Notes: a model not told the origin generated them from the letters alone. Shown: positions 28,009 to 36,849, numbered from the stretch's first letter. The stretch is DNA of 64,000 nucleotides from Deltaproteobacteria bacterium (GCA_028818755.1 JAPPNF010000128.1:42355-106354), one strand, 5' to 3'. Program-made: numbers and translations.

Positions 28009-28950
28009 TCAGGTCAACCTGGGAATCACTTCCGAGGCGATCATCTCCACCTGCTCCGGCTGGTAGCGGTAGGGGATCAGGATGATCCGGTCAACGCCGG
28101 CGTCGACGTGGGCCTGGAGCTGCTCCACGCATTGGTCAGCGGTGCCGCGAATGGCGTGCTCGATGGTGGAGTCGCTCCACTTGGCGATGTCCCACTCGGT
28201 GCTGAGCCAGTGGCGCATGGGTTCGTCCGCCGCTTCCCTGGAGGGACCCACGTAGATGGCGAGCTGATTGGTGGCGGTCAGTTTCGACGGATCCCGTCCT
28301 GCCTTCTCGGCGGCGTCCAGTACCTTGGCCCAGCTCTTGGAGAAGCCCTCAGGCGTGTAGAAATAGGTCAGCCAGCCGTCCCCCTTGCGGCCCGCCCGGC
28401 GCAGCACACGGTCGATGTAGCCGCCGATCAGGATGGGCGGATGCGGCTTCTGGACCGGCTTGGGCAGAAGCACCGCCGCGCGCAGGTTCAGCTCGTCCAC
28501 CTGCTCGGTCACCATGTCCTCCGTCCAGAGCCGCACCAGCAGGTCGAGGTTGCGCTCGAAGATGCGCCCGCGGTCCTTGAACGAGATGCCGACCGCGTCG
28601 AACTCCCGCGCGTACCAGCCCGACGCCGCCCCCAGCAGCAGGCGGCCGCCCGAGATCTGATCCAGGCTGGCCAGCACCTTGGCCGTCACCACGGGGTTGC
28701 GCAACGGCAGCACCATCACCCCCGTGCCCAGCCGGATGCGCTCGGTGCGGACGGCGATGGCGGTGAGGATGGTCAGCGAATCCAGCACCGGAAAGCTCGG
28801 GTCCACCCCCAGGAGGATGTGGTCCCATGCCCACAGCGACTCGAAGCCCAGCTCCTCGGCGCGCTGGGAATAACGTATCAGCCCGTCCACGTCCGGGGTC
28901 TCCCCCGGACCGACGAAATTGCGAATGGCGACTCCGAACTGTACCGGCAT
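28009..28950 (-). CDS. LLM-class (F420-type) oxidoreductase
   Basis: A 313-aa TIM-barrel flavin/F420-dependent oxidoreductase of the luciferase-like family. It begins MPVQFGVAIRNFVGPGE; SLWAWDHI, a GRLLLGAASGWYAREFDA segment and PILIGGYIDRVLRRAGRKGDGW are characteristic. The ATG at 28950 has GGAG 9 nt upstream; an earlier open frame lies in a repeat-rich spacer. The cofactor (F420 or FMN) cannot be fixed by motif alone. It lies between a CoA-transferase pair and the molybdenum hydroxylase on one strand. Confidence 0.87.
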   Translation of the reverse strand: MPVQFGVAIRNFVGPGETPDVDGLIRYSQRAEELGFESLWAWDHILLGVDPSFPVLDSLTILTAIAVRTERIRLGTGVMVLPLRNPVVTAKVLASLDQISGGRLLLGAASGWYAREFDAVGISFKDRGRIFERNLDLLVRLWTEDMVTEQVDELNLRAAVLLPKPVQKPHPPILIGGYIDRVLRRAGRKGDGWLTYFYTPEGFSKSWAKVLDAAEKAGRDPSKLTATNQLAIYVGPSREAADEPMRHWLSTEWDIAKWSDSTIEHAIRGTADQCVEQLQAHVDAGVDRIILIPYRYQPEQVEMIASEVIPRLT

Positions 28951-28980
28951 GAAGTGTGGCTCCGTCAATGTTTCGGACGC

Positions 28981-29036
28981 GGGCGGGTTCGAAACCCGCC
29001 CCTGCATCTTTCGGTCAAGGACGGGATTGGATCCCG
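28981..29036. repeat. Two small REP-like hairpins
   Basis: GGGCGGGTT-cga-AACCCGCCC (28981-29001) is a perfect 9-bp stem, and CGGGAT-tgg-ATCCCG (29022-29036 region) a 6-bp stem. They occupy the 106-nt spacer between the CoA-transferase and LLM genes. The first shares GAAACCCGCnCCTnC with units at 21613 and 45038. Confidence 0.75.
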
Positions 29037-29056
29037 GCTCCTGTCTGATCTCCGCG

Positions 29057-29818
29057 CTACCCTAGAAAGTTCCTTTCCGGGTCGATGCTGCGCAAGGTCT
29101 CCAGCTCTTCCTCGCTGGGCGGTTCGGTGACCGGCAACTCGTCCGGCACCGGCAACTCGAACCCGGTGTTCTCCAATACCTCCTGGACCGTGACCCCGGG
29201 GTGGAGGCTTTCCAGCCGCAGCCGCCGCGTCTCGTCGTCGAACGCGAGCGTGCCCAGATGGGTCACGATGCGGCTGACGGTGCCGAACACGAGTCCGGCC
29301 TCCCGGCGCGAACGGCCTCCGGAAAGGAACCCCGGACTGGTGACGAAATCCACCTTGGGCACGAACCGGCGCCGCTCGTGCATGGTCACCACCATGACCT
29401 TGCGGCACAGCGAGATGATGTCGTTGGCGCCGCCGCTGCCCGGCAGGCGGACCTTGGGGCGCTCGTAGCTGCCGATGACGCTCGAGTTGAGGTTGCCGTA
29501 ACAGTCGATCTGCGCGCCGCCGACGAACCCCACGTCGAGAAACCCCCGCTGGGCGAACAGGAACGTATCGGTGATGCCCGGCAGCATCTGCGCCCTGGGC
29601 GCGGTGCGCATCTCGTTGGTGGAGTACGGCAACCGCCCCGGCACCATCCGCGGACCCATGCTGCCTCCTTCCACCACGATGACCAACTCGGGGGCGCGGG
29701 TCTTCTGCGCCAGCACCGCGGACACCAGCGGCACGCCCACGCCGGCGAACACGGAGGTGACGCCGGCGAGCTGGCGGGCGGCGACCACGGCCAGCAGCTC
29801 GGTGGCGGAATAGCTCAT
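29057..29818 (-). CDS. CoA-transferase subunit beta (GctB/IpdB-like)
   Basis: A 253-aa family I CoA-transferase-type subunit. VIVVEGGSMGPRM includes the region where the catalytic glutamate lies in glutaconate CoA-transferase. GFVGGAQIDCYGNLNSSVIG and GSGGANDI are typical of the beta chain. In the related IpdAB the same fold acts as a hydrolase on a steroid-ring CoA ester, so ring opening is a possible alternative to CoA transfer. The ATG at 29818 overlaps the alpha stop by 4 nt. Confidence 0.88.
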   Translation of the reverse strand: MSYSATELLAVVAARQLAGVTSVFAGVGVPLVSAVLAQKTRAPELVIVVEGGSMGPRMVPGRLPYSTNEMRTAPRAQMLPGITDTFLFAQRGFLDVGFVGGAQIDCYGNLNSSVIGSYERPKVRLPGSGGANDIISLCRKVMVVTMHERRRFVPKVDFVTSPGFLSGGRSRREAGLVFGTVSRIVTHLGTLAFDDETRRLRLESLHPGVTVQEVLENTGFELPVPDELPVTEPPSEEELETLRSIDPERNFLG

Positions 29819-30777
29819 CGCGGCCCCAGCAGCTCCTCGGCGCACCGCCTCTGCCGCGCCAGCGCCTCTTCGCCGAACAGCGCCAGGTATTCCTCGTGAC
29901 TCGAAACGCCGTAGACGTAGCGGTCGAGGTAGTCGTCGATGGCGCCGGTGCCACGGGCCTTGACGGCGTCGGTATAGGCCTCGAAGTGAGCGAAGTCGGC
30001 TTCGTACAAGCCGTAGCATTCATGGGGAAAGGAGCCGTAGGGCGCCTCTACCACCGCGTCCACCACCAGCCCCGGAATCACCGTGCGGTCCGGCCGGTTG
30101 CGCACTTCCTCCTCGTCGATGATCTCCTCGGCGGTGACGATGACCGTGGCCGCGGCCTTGGCGATGTCGGTGTCCATGTGCGGATAGCCGTCGATCTGGC
30201 AATTGCCGAAGCGGTCGGCCCGGTGCACGTGGACCAGCGCCACCTCCGGGAACAGGCTCGGGACCAGGCACAGCGTCTCTCCCGTGAACGGGCACTCCAT
30301 GGTCTTGGTGTCGGTCACGTCCATGAGGTCCGATCCGAGCATGGTCAGGGTGGGGAGGAACGGAACGCCCATGGCGCCCCCACGGTAGCGAAGTCCGAGC
30401 CCCAGGTGGCTCCACTCCTCGAAGCGGATGCGCCCTCCTTCCACTTCCTCGCGGAGCTTGATGGATAGGCCCCAGGGCAGCGCGATGTCGAACCAGCTCG
30501 TCATCAGCCCGTCCACCGCCTTGGCGGCCATGAACAGCTCGCCCTCGTAGCACATGAGGTTGCGGGAAAGGGTCAGGCCGCGCCTCTGCTGGCGCAGCAC
30601 CTCCAGCAGGGCTGCCCACGGGCTGCGCGAGAAGAGACATCCTCCGATGGCGATATGGTCGCCGTCCCGGACCTTCTCGACGGCTTGGGACAGGGTGGTG
30701 AGCTTTTCACCGGTGGATTGGGGCTTGGCCTCGAGCCTGCGCCGGGCCTCGACGAAATCGGCCGATTTCATGTCCAA
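29815..30777 (-). CDS. CoA-transferase subunit alpha (GctA/IpdA-like)
   Basis: A 320-aa alpha chain. It has AIGGCLFSRSPWAALLEVLRQ near the N-terminus, a GVPFLPTLTMLGSD segment and VHVHRADRFGNCQIDGYP, all usual for the glutaconate-CoA-transferase group. It pairs with the overlapping beta gene. The start is 12 nt after the miaA stop, so the catabolic genes are transcriptionally continuous with mutL-miaA. The acid activated is not known. Confidence 0.88.
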   Translation of the reverse strand: MDMKSADFVEARRRLEAKPQSTGEKLTTLSQAVEKVRDGDHIAIGGCLFSRSPWAALLEVLRQQRRGLTLSRNLMCYEGELFMAAKAVDGLMTSWFDIALPWGLSIKLREEVEGGRIRFEEWSHLGLGLRYRGGAMGVPFLPTLTMLGSDLMDVTDTKTMECPFTGETLCLVPSLFPEVALVHVHRADRFGNCQIDGYPHMDTDIAKAAATVIVTAEEIIDEEEVRNRPDRTVIPGLVVDAVVEAPYGSFPHECYGLYEADFAHFEAYTDAVKARGTGAIDDYLDRYVYGVSSHEEYLALFGEEALARQRRCAEELLGPR

Positions 30778-30789
30778 AGGCTGCTAACA

Positions 30790-31767
30790 TCAAACCCCGG
30801 TCCAGTCAACTGCGCTCCCGGGACGGGACGCCAGAAAGCGGCGGCACAGCTCTGCGATGGCGTGGCCCCGATCCGGGTGCAGCCAGTGGAGAGCCGGTTG
30901 GGCCCGGAACCAGGTGAGCTGGCGCTTGGCCAGGCGGCGTGTGGCCTGCTGCATCGACGACAGCGCTTCCGGCCGGCTCAGCCGGCCCATGAGGCACTGG
31001 ACCGCCTGCCGATAGCCCACGCCCTGCATGCTGCGCAGACCCGGCGCGTAGCCCCGGTCGAGGAGGCTCCCGGCCTCGTCCAGCAACCCCTCGGCCATCA
31101 TCCGCTCGCAACGACGATCGATCAGTTCATACAGCTCCGGGCGCGGCCGCTCCAACCCCACCCCCAGCACGTCGAAGGGCTGGTCGCCGAACCCGTGCTC
31201 GCGCTGCCACTGGCTCACGGGCCTTCCGGTGCTGTCAAACACCTCCAGAGCGCGGACGATACGCACCCGGTCCCGGGGGTGAATCCGCTCCGCCGCCTCC
31301 GGATCCATGCGCTTCAGCCGGTCGAAAAGATGTCCGACTCCGTGTTCGGAAATCGCCCGCGCAAGCTCGGCCCGCAGCACCGCATCCCGCGGCGGGCCGG
31401 CGAACAGGCCCCGGGTCAGGGCCTTCACGTACAGTCCGGTGCCGCCGGCCACCAGCACGTTGCGGCCCCGGGACCACACGTCCTCGACGGCCTTCAGGGC
31501 CGCTTCCCTGAACAGCGCGACGTTGAAGTCTTCGTCCGGGTCCACCATGTCCAGCAGGTGGTGCGGACATTGCCGCCGCTGCGCCGGCGTCGGCTTGGCC
31601 GTGCCGATGTCCATGTAGCGGTACACCTGCATCGAGTCGGCGCTGACGATCTCGGCGTCGAGGCGATCCGCAAGGGCCAGCGCCACGTCGGTCTTGCCGA
31701 CCCCGGTGGGGCCCACGATCAGGAGGATACTGGGTTTGGCGTTCACGGGTGTTACGGTACGTGACAC
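30790..31767 (-). CDS. miaA: tRNA dimethylallyltransferase
   Basis: A 325-aa enzyme that adds a dimethylallyl group to A37 of tRNAs reading UNN codons. The P-loop GPTGVGKT is at about residues 19-26. The SADSMQVYRYMDIGTAKP motif and the AGGTGLYVKAL segment are diagnostic. The last third has GYRQAVQ and the R-rich QLTWFR element. The start may be GTG at 31767 or GTG at 31746; neither has a good ribosome site. The mutL-miaA order is typical of Proteobacteria, but hfq does not follow; a CoA-transferase does. Confidence 0.95.
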   Translation of the reverse strand: MSRTVTPVNAKPSILLIVGPTGVGKTDVALALADRLDAEIVSADSMQVYRYMDIGTAKPTPAQRRQCPHHLLDMVDPDEDFNVALFREAALKAVEDVWSRGRNVLVAGGTGLYVKALTRGLFAGPPRDAVLRAELARAISEHGVGHLFDRLKRMDPEAAERIHPRDRVRIVRALEVFDSTGRPVSQWQREHGFGDQPFDVLGVGLERPRPELYELIDRRCERMMAEGLLDEAGSLLDRGYAPGLRSMQGVGYRQAVQCLMGRLSRPEALSSMQQATRRLAKRQLTWFRAQPALHWLHPDRGHAIAELCRRFLASRPGSAVDWTGV

Positions 31768-31788
31768 AGGTTACGGGACGTGGACACG

Positions 31789-33555
31789 TCAGGCGCGCCG
31801 GAACATGTGCTCAAGCTGGCCGCGGCTGAACCGCACCATCACCGGCCGGCCGTGGGGGCATTGGGTGGCGAATTCGGTATCGTCGAGTTGCCGGAGAAGC
31901 GCCTCCATCTCCTCCTTCTCCAGCGTCCGATTGGCGCGGATGACGCTGTGACAGGCGATGGTCATGAGGCGTTCCCGGTAGCCGTGTTGCAGCTCGGCGG
32001 ACCGGCCCGTTTCGACGAACTCGCTGATCATGGCGCGCACGGCATCGCGGTAGTCGCCCTCGGCGAGGAGGGCCGGCACCGCCCGCAGGGAAAAGGTGTT
32101 CCGGCCAAAGGCCTCCAGGGTGAACCCGGCCCTTTCCAGCGAACCGAGCTGCTCCTCCAGGACCATCGCCTCGGTGACCGGCAGCTCGAGGATCTGCGGC
32201 ATCAGCAGCTCCTGCCTCTCGATGCGGCCTTGCTCGAGGTCGGCGCGCATGCGCTGAAAGGCGATGCGCTCGTGCGCGGCGTGCTGGTCGATGAGCACCA
32301 TGCCGGGCTCGCCGTGACAGAGGATGTAGCAGCCCAGGACCTGGCCGACGACGGTCAGGGACGAGAAGGCCCCCTTCTCCGCCGGCGCCGCGGCTTCCGC
32401 CGCCCCGAACGGATCGACGCGCCTGGCGGCACCCGGCAGATCGCGGCCGGAAGTCAAGGGCAGGTCCTGGAGAACCGGTCGGTATTCGGCGGCGGGCTCG
32501 CGAACGCCCGCCGGGCCGGGCGCTTCCGAAAGTCCATACGGCATGGCCGGCGGCGCCGCGACACCCTCCCGGGCAGCGGTCTGCAGGCCGCCGCGCACCG
32601 CGCCCAGAACCGTCTCGTAGAGCTCCGACTGGCGCCGGAACCGCACCTCGGTCTTGGCCGGATGGACGTTCACGTCGACGTGGTTGTGGGGCAACTCCAG
32701 GTAGAGGATGGTGGCCGGGAAACGCCCCTTCATGAGCAGCGTATCGTATGCCTTCAGCATGGCGTGGGTCAGCAGCTTGTCGCGCACGAAGCGGTGGTTG
32801 ACGAACGTGACCATGTAACGGGAGTTGCCGAAGGACTTCGGCGCCTGGCTCGCGAACCCGTGGCACCGGAGATGTTCCCGGGTCAGCGAGAACGGCACGA
32901 GGTCGCTGCCGGCGTCGCCGAACACCTGCCGCACGCGGTCCCGCAACCGTGGGGCGGCGGCATAGTCCGCGAGCCTCTTGCCGCCGTGATGGAGCCGGAA
33001 GTGCACCGACGGATGCGCCAGCGCCACGCGGTTCACGACGTCGCTCACGTACTTGATCTCGGTGCGGGGCGACTTCATGAACTTGAGCCTGGCCGGGACA
33101 TGGTAGAACAGGTCCCGTACCTCGACGGTGGTCCCCGGCGGACAGCCCGCGGCCGCGGGACTTCCCTTCCGGCCGTTCTCCACGCGGTACCGGCACCCGA
33201 TCTCCTGGGAAGCCGGACGCGACACCATCTCCACGGCCGCCACCGAGGCGATGCTGGGCAGCGCCTCGCCGCGGAAGCCCATGGTGGCGATGCCCGTCAG
33301 GTCCGCCTCGCTGCGAATCTTGCTGGTGGAATGCCGCTCGAAGGCGAGGGGAACGTCCTCCCGGGCCACGCCCTCGCCGTCGTCGCTGACCCTGATGAGG
33401 GAGGTGCCGTTGCCCTCTACCAGGACCGCAATCTCGCTTGCGCCGGCATCGAGGGCGTTGTCCAACAGCTCCTTGACCACCGACGCCGGCCGCTCCACCA
33501 CCTCGCCGGCGGCGATGCGATCAATGAGCGTGTCGGGCAGCATGGTGATCTTCAT
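31789..33555 (-). CDS. mutL: DNA mismatch repair protein MutL
   Basis: The protein is 588 aa. The N-terminal GHKL ATPase has LLDNALDAGAS, SDDGEGV and TMGFRGEALPSIA. The C-terminal dimerisation domain has a near-complete endonuclease signature, DQHAAHERIAFQ, plus ACHSVIRANR and CPHGRPVMVRF. In nuclease-active MutL proteins the first motif usually ends in glutamate (DQHAxxExxxxE); here the last position is glutamine. MutL links MutS recognition to strand incision. The ATG at 33555 begins KITMLPDTLIDRIAAGEVV, the conserved N-terminus; an earlier open frame is not conserved in look. Confidence 0.96.
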   Translation of the reverse strand: MKITMLPDTLIDRIAAGEVVERPASVVKELLDNALDAGASEIAVLVEGNGTSLIRVSDDGEGVAREDVPLAFERHSTSKIRSEADLTGIATMGFRGEALPSIASVAAVEMVSRPASQEIGCRYRVENGRKGSPAAAGCPPGTTVEVRDLFYHVPARLKFMKSPRTEIKYVSDVVNRVALAHPSVHFRLHHGGKRLADYAAAPRLRDRVRQVFGDAGSDLVPFSLTREHLRCHGFASQAPKSFGNSRYMVTFVNHRFVRDKLLTHAMLKAYDTLLMKGRFPATILYLELPHNHVDVNVHPAKTEVRFRRQSELYETVLGAVRGGLQTAAREGVAAPPAMPYGLSEAPGPAGVREPAAEYRPVLQDLPLTSGRDLPGAARRVDPFGAAEAAAPAEKGAFSSLTVVGQVLGCYILCHGEPGMVLIDQHAAHERIAFQRMRADLEQGRIERQELLMPQILELPVTEAMVLEEQLGSLERAGFTLEAFGRNTFSLRAVPALLAEGDYRDAVRAMISEFVETGRSAELQHGYRERLMTIACHSVIRANRTLEKEEMEALLRQLDDTEFATQCPHGRPVMVRFSRGQLEHMFRRA

Positions 33556-33668
33556 GGAACTCTCGCTCGTGGAAGAACTCCTGGAGGTTAACCCGTGGCG
33601 TTCCCGCCGGTCAACGACGCCCACCGAACGGTTGACACCCCGAACCCACGCTGGATAAGGTCGCCGCC

Positions 33669-34514
33669 ATGGGAGATTCGCATCCGGCGTTCCCGGTCCG
33701 GCCGGTGCGCCGCCGCGCGCTCAAGCGCGCATGCCGGCGACTGGTGCTCGCGCTCCTGCTGCTGCCGTTACAGGCCGTCGCCGCCCCGGAGGACGCCGTC
33801 CTCATGGAGGTGCGGCAGGTCGCGGTCGATCCCTTGAACCGAACCCCCGTGGTGATCCTGGCGGGCGGCGGACGGTTGCTGCCGATCTGGATCGGTGATG
33901 CCGAGGCCTCGTCGATTGCGCGCGCTCTGCAGGGACAACGCTCGTCCCGGCCCGATACACACGACCTGATCGGGAATCTTCTGAAAGGTCTGCGGGCGAC
34001 GCCGGAACGGATCACGATCACGGAACTGCGCGAGTCGACCTATTTCGCGGTCATCACGCTCAAGGCCGGCCGGCGGCGGATCGCCATCGATTCGCGTCCG
34101 AGCGACGCCATCGCCGTGGCGCTCCGCACCGGCGCGCCCATCTACGCCGCACCCCAGGTCCTGGAACAAACCGTCCGTCTCAACGATCCGGCGCTTCGGC
34201 GAGGGCCAGGCGTCACCCGCATGATGGGCATGCACATGCAGGACCTCACCGCCGAACTTGCCAAGCTGTTCGCCACGGAACTGCGCCAGGGCGTTCTGGT
34301 GGCCCATGTAGAAGGCACCAGCGCCGCCTCCGCGCACGGGTTCCGGCGCGGCGACGTCATCGTCCGCGTGGACGGCAGGCGGATCCGCAACACGCGCGAG
34401 CTGGAAGCGGCCCTCGCCTCCCGCCCGGCAACCGGCCGGCATATCTTCCGTATACGCAGAGACGGCGGGCCCGTCACCATCGTGGTGGACCCGCCGTCTC
34501 AGAGAAAGCGGTAG
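33669..34514 (+). CDS. Exported bifunctional-nuclease (BFN/DUF151) domain fused to a PDZ domain
   Basis: A 281-aa protein. An arginine-rich N-terminus and a hydrophobic stretch (RRLVLALLLLPLQAVAA) form a signal peptide to about residue 39. A DUF151/BFN domain follows (LPIWIGDAEASSIARALQG, ITELRESTYFAVI, IDSRPSDAIAVALRTGAPIY). The last 80 residues form a PDZ domain (GFRRGDVIVRVDGRRIRN). BFN proteins are normally cytoplasmic, so export and PDZ fusion suggest an envelope role. Divergent from mutL. The ATG at 33669 is the first start in this frame. Confidence 0.82.
   Translation: MGDSHPAFPVRPVRRRALKRACRRLVLALLLLPLQAVAAPEDAVLMEVRQVAVDPLNRTPVVILAGGGRLLPIWIGDAEASSIARALQGQRSSRPDTHDLIGNLLKGLRATPERITITELRESTYFAVITLKAGRRRIAIDSRPSDAIAVALRTGAPIYAAPQVLEQTVRLNDPALRRGPGVTRMMGMHMQDLTAELAKLFATELRQGVLVAHVEGTSAASAHGFRRGDVIVRVDGRRIRNTRELEAALASRPATGRHIFRIRRDGGPVTIVVDPPSQRKR
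34460..34499. terminator. Terminator-like hairpin between convergent genes
   Basis: A perfect 10-bp stem AGACGGCGGG/CCCGCCGTCT (34460-34469 and 34490-34499) encloses a second 5-bp stem CACCA-tcg-TGGTG. It overlaps the last codons of the BFN-PDZ gene and faces the convergent UbiD gene ending at 34533. There is no T tract, so classical intrinsic termination is uncertain. Confidence 0.4.
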
Positions 34515-34532
34515 CGATCAGGGTCGAGGCGA

Positions 34533-35972
34533 TCAGCCGGCGCCGTTGCTGCTGAACAGAACCTTGCCCCACTTCTTCGCCGTGGCGTCGAGCACTTCCG
34601 GGCTCGACTCCGCCACCGGCGGGAACTCGCTCATCCACTCGTACGGGCGGCACGCGTCGATGATGGCGCGGGAGTTGAAGCCCTTCTTCGTGGGATGCAC
34701 GATCGGATCCAGGGGTCCGCTCCAGGCGCGCCGGATGATGTCGATGTCGGCATCCGGGTCCGAACGCGTCGCCATGGCCCAGATCACGTCGTCGGTGTTG
34801 GAAGGATCGATGTCGTCGTCCACGACGATGACGTAACGGCCCAGGTAAGCGCCCGCATGGCACTGGGACGCCACCACGGCGGCCTGGCGCGCGTGTCCGG
34901 GATAGCGTTGCTTGATCGACACCACCATGACCAGGCGGCTGCCGCCGGCCACCATCAGCCACACGCCCTTGACGTCCGGAACCCCGGCCTTCTCCATCTC
35001 GTCCCAGATGAGCGCGGAACGCAGGTACGAACGGTACCAGCCCAGCTCGGCGGGGGGCCTTCCCGGAGGCGAGCCGAGGATGATGGGATCGTTCCGGTGG
35101 TACATGCGCTTGATCTTGACGATGGGCTCGTTGCGCTCGGCGCTGGCGTAGTAGCCAGTCCACTCGCCGAACGGGCCCTCGACGCGGTCTTCGCCGAAGA
35201 GGACGTCGCCCTCCACCACGATCTCGGCGTTGGCCGGAACCATCAACCCCGAGTACGGCGCCTTGACCACCTCCAGGGGCTCTCCGCGGATGCCGCCCAG
35301 GAAGTCGTACTCGGGCACCCCGTAGGGCACCTCGATGCTCCCGCCCAGGAACACGAGCGGATCATGGCCGAAGGACATGGCCATCTTGAAGGACTCGCCG
35401 GTCGCCTGGTACTTGTCGCGGTGGATGCGGCCGTGCTTGCCCGGGGAGATGTAGAAGCCGACGGTGTCGGAGTCGTGGACCATGACCCGATAGGTGCCCC
35501 AGTTGGTCCAGCCTTCGTCCCGGTCCGCGGTGATGTCGATGCTGCCGGTACCGATGTAGCGGCCGCCGTCGCGTTCATGCCAACGCGGCGTGGGGAACTT
35601 GAGCAGATCGATGTTGCCCTCTTCGAAGACGTTCTCGAAAACGGGCCCGTCCTTCAGCACCTTGGCGGGAATGGGCTTGATCTTCTTGTAGTGCTCACGC
35701 CACGTATTGACGAACTCCATCTTGCTGTCGCCGGGCGGCAGGTTCAGCGTCAAACCGATACGTTTCCGCGAGCTCAGCGAGTTGGACAGGACACGGTAGC
35801 CCTTGGGGTGGTCCTTGATCTCGTCGAACAGCACCGCCGGGCCGTCTTCCTTGCGCATCACCATCTCGGTAATGGCGCCGATCTCGAGATCCCAGTCGCA
35901 GCCCTTCAGGGTCTTGAGCTCTCCCATCGCATCCGCCTTGTCGATCCACTCGCGGCAGTCATTGAATTCCAT
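34533..35972 (-). CDS. UbiD-family (de)carboxylase, paralogue 3
   Basis: A 479-aa UbiD-type enzyme. The arginine motif GTYRVMVH, the catalytic EGPFGEWTGYY motif and VIVVDDDIDPSN are intact. Its N-terminal sequence (MEFNDCREWIDKADAMGEL) and a GWYRSYLRSALIWDEME insertion differ from the other paralogues, so it is probably a separate sub-family with its own substrate. The ATG at 35972 has a purine-rich GAGG-like upstream region. It is monocistronic, convergent with BFN-PDZ, and about 70 nt from the hypothetical gene upstream. It depends on prFMN made elsewhere. Confidence 0.93.
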   Translation of the reverse strand: MEFNDCREWIDKADAMGELKTLKGCDWDLEIGAITEMVMRKEDGPAVLFDEIKDHPKGYRVLSNSLSSRKRIGLTLNLPPGDSKMEFVNTWREHYKKIKPIPAKVLKDGPVFENVFEEGNIDLLKFPTPRWHERDGGRYIGTGSIDITADRDEGWTNWGTYRVMVHDSDTVGFYISPGKHGRIHRDKYQATGESFKMAMSFGHDPLVFLGGSIEVPYGVPEYDFLGGIRGEPLEVVKAPYSGLMVPANAEIVVEGDVLFGEDRVEGPFGEWTGYYASAERNEPIVKIKRMYHRNDPIILGSPPGRPPAELGWYRSYLRSALIWDEMEKAGVPDVKGVWLMVAGGSRLVMVVSIKQRYPGHARQAAVVASQCHAGAYLGRYVIVVDDDIDPSNTDDVIWAMATRSDPDADIDIIRRAWSGPLDPIVHPTKKGFNSRAIIDACRPYEWMSEFPPVAESSPEVLDATAKKWGKVLFSSNGAG

Positions 35973-36043
35973 CGTTACCTCCGCTCACTGGTTTTGTTAT
36001 CGTATGCTTCTGCCGTTGAAAGGCTGCATTCCGCCGAGCCGTG

Positions 36044-36436
36044 TCAGGTCTTCTGGTACACGCCCCGGCCGGTGCGCTTGATCCGGCCTTCCTTCGACCA
36101 CCGTACCACCACTTGCCTGAGGTAGGCCCGGGGCTTCTCGCCCGCGGTCTTGTTGGCGCCGATGGTATCCAGCGTGAACTCGCCGGGCAAGGTATCGAAG
36201 ACCGCGTTCCAATCGATCATCGCCCCGCGCGGCCCCCGTCTCTGCGTCGCCGCCTTCGGGCCTCCGGCCCGCGGGCCGCGCTTGGGAGCCTTCGACCTGC
36301 CGTCGAGCATATCGTAAATGACCTCGTGCCGCTTGATCTCGTCCCGCAACGTGGCAACCCGCGCCGTGGCCGCGGCCAGTTCCTTTTGCAACTTATCGAT
36401 CTGTCTCTTGACGCTGACTTTCAGATCCAGGGCCAT
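36044..36436 (-). CDS. Hypothetical protein with N-terminal coiled coil and C-terminal winged-helix-like region
   Basis: About 130 aa from ATG 36436, preceded by AAGGGGGG; ATG 36439 is equally possible. Residues 5-45 look like a coiled coil (VSVKRQIDKLQKELAAA and onward). A basic glycine/proline-rich linker follows. The last 55 residues contain WNAVFDTLPGEFTLDTIG and VRWSKEGRIKRTGRGVYQKT, which resembles a small winged-helix DNA-binding module. I do not recognise a family. It could be a small regulator; its neighbours are a UbiD gene and rpmB on the other strand. Confidence 0.55.
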   Translation of the reverse strand: MALDLKVSVKRQIDKLQKELAAATARVATLRDEIKRHEVIYDMLDGRSKAPKRGPRAGGPKAATQRRGPRGAMIDWNAVFDTLPGEFTLDTIGANKTAGEKPRAYLRQVVVRWSKEGRIKRTGRGVYQKT

Positions 36437-36588
36437 CATCCCCCCCTTGCTGAAGAATGTCACCCTAGTTAGCATAATGGACCGGAATGCACAATTGCCC
36501 TGTTCGTTCGAAGTCAGGGCTTCGCAAACACCGATCCCTATGATATCATCATGGACCGAACTGATTGAAAGGATTCGGAATAGTAGCC

Positions 36589-36780
36589 ATGGCCAGAAAA
36601 TGCTCCATCTGCGGCAAGGGACCCTCGGTCGGTAACAACGTCAGCCACGCGAACAACAAGACCCGCCGCCGCTGGCTGCCGAATCTTCAGCAGGTGCGCG
36701 CCCGCTTGAACGGCGCCGTTCAACGCATCCGGGTATGTACCCGGTGCCTGCGCTCCGGCAAGGTCGAAAAGGTCGCCTGA
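36589..36780 (+). CDS. rpmB: 50S ribosomal protein L28
   Basis: The protein is 63 aa. [12 protein letters not shown] at the start and VCTRC later give the four cysteines of the zinc-binding (C+) form of L28. [14 protein letters not shown] is the family signature. The ATG at 36589 is chosen over an in-frame ATG 24 nt upstream because the MARKC start is conserved. The upstream spacer contains the palindrome ATGATATCAT (36540-36549), part of a possible promoter region. It lies alone, without rpmG, and is convergent with rel. Confidence 0.94.
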   Translation: MARKCSICGKGPSVGNNVSHANNKTRRRWLPNLQQVRARLNGAVQRIRVCTRCLRSGKVEKVA

Positions 36781-36849
36781 AGTCCACATCCGGCCGCTGC
36801 CGGAACCGGATACCGCCGCCTACCCTTCTTCCCAGTAATCAAACACAAC

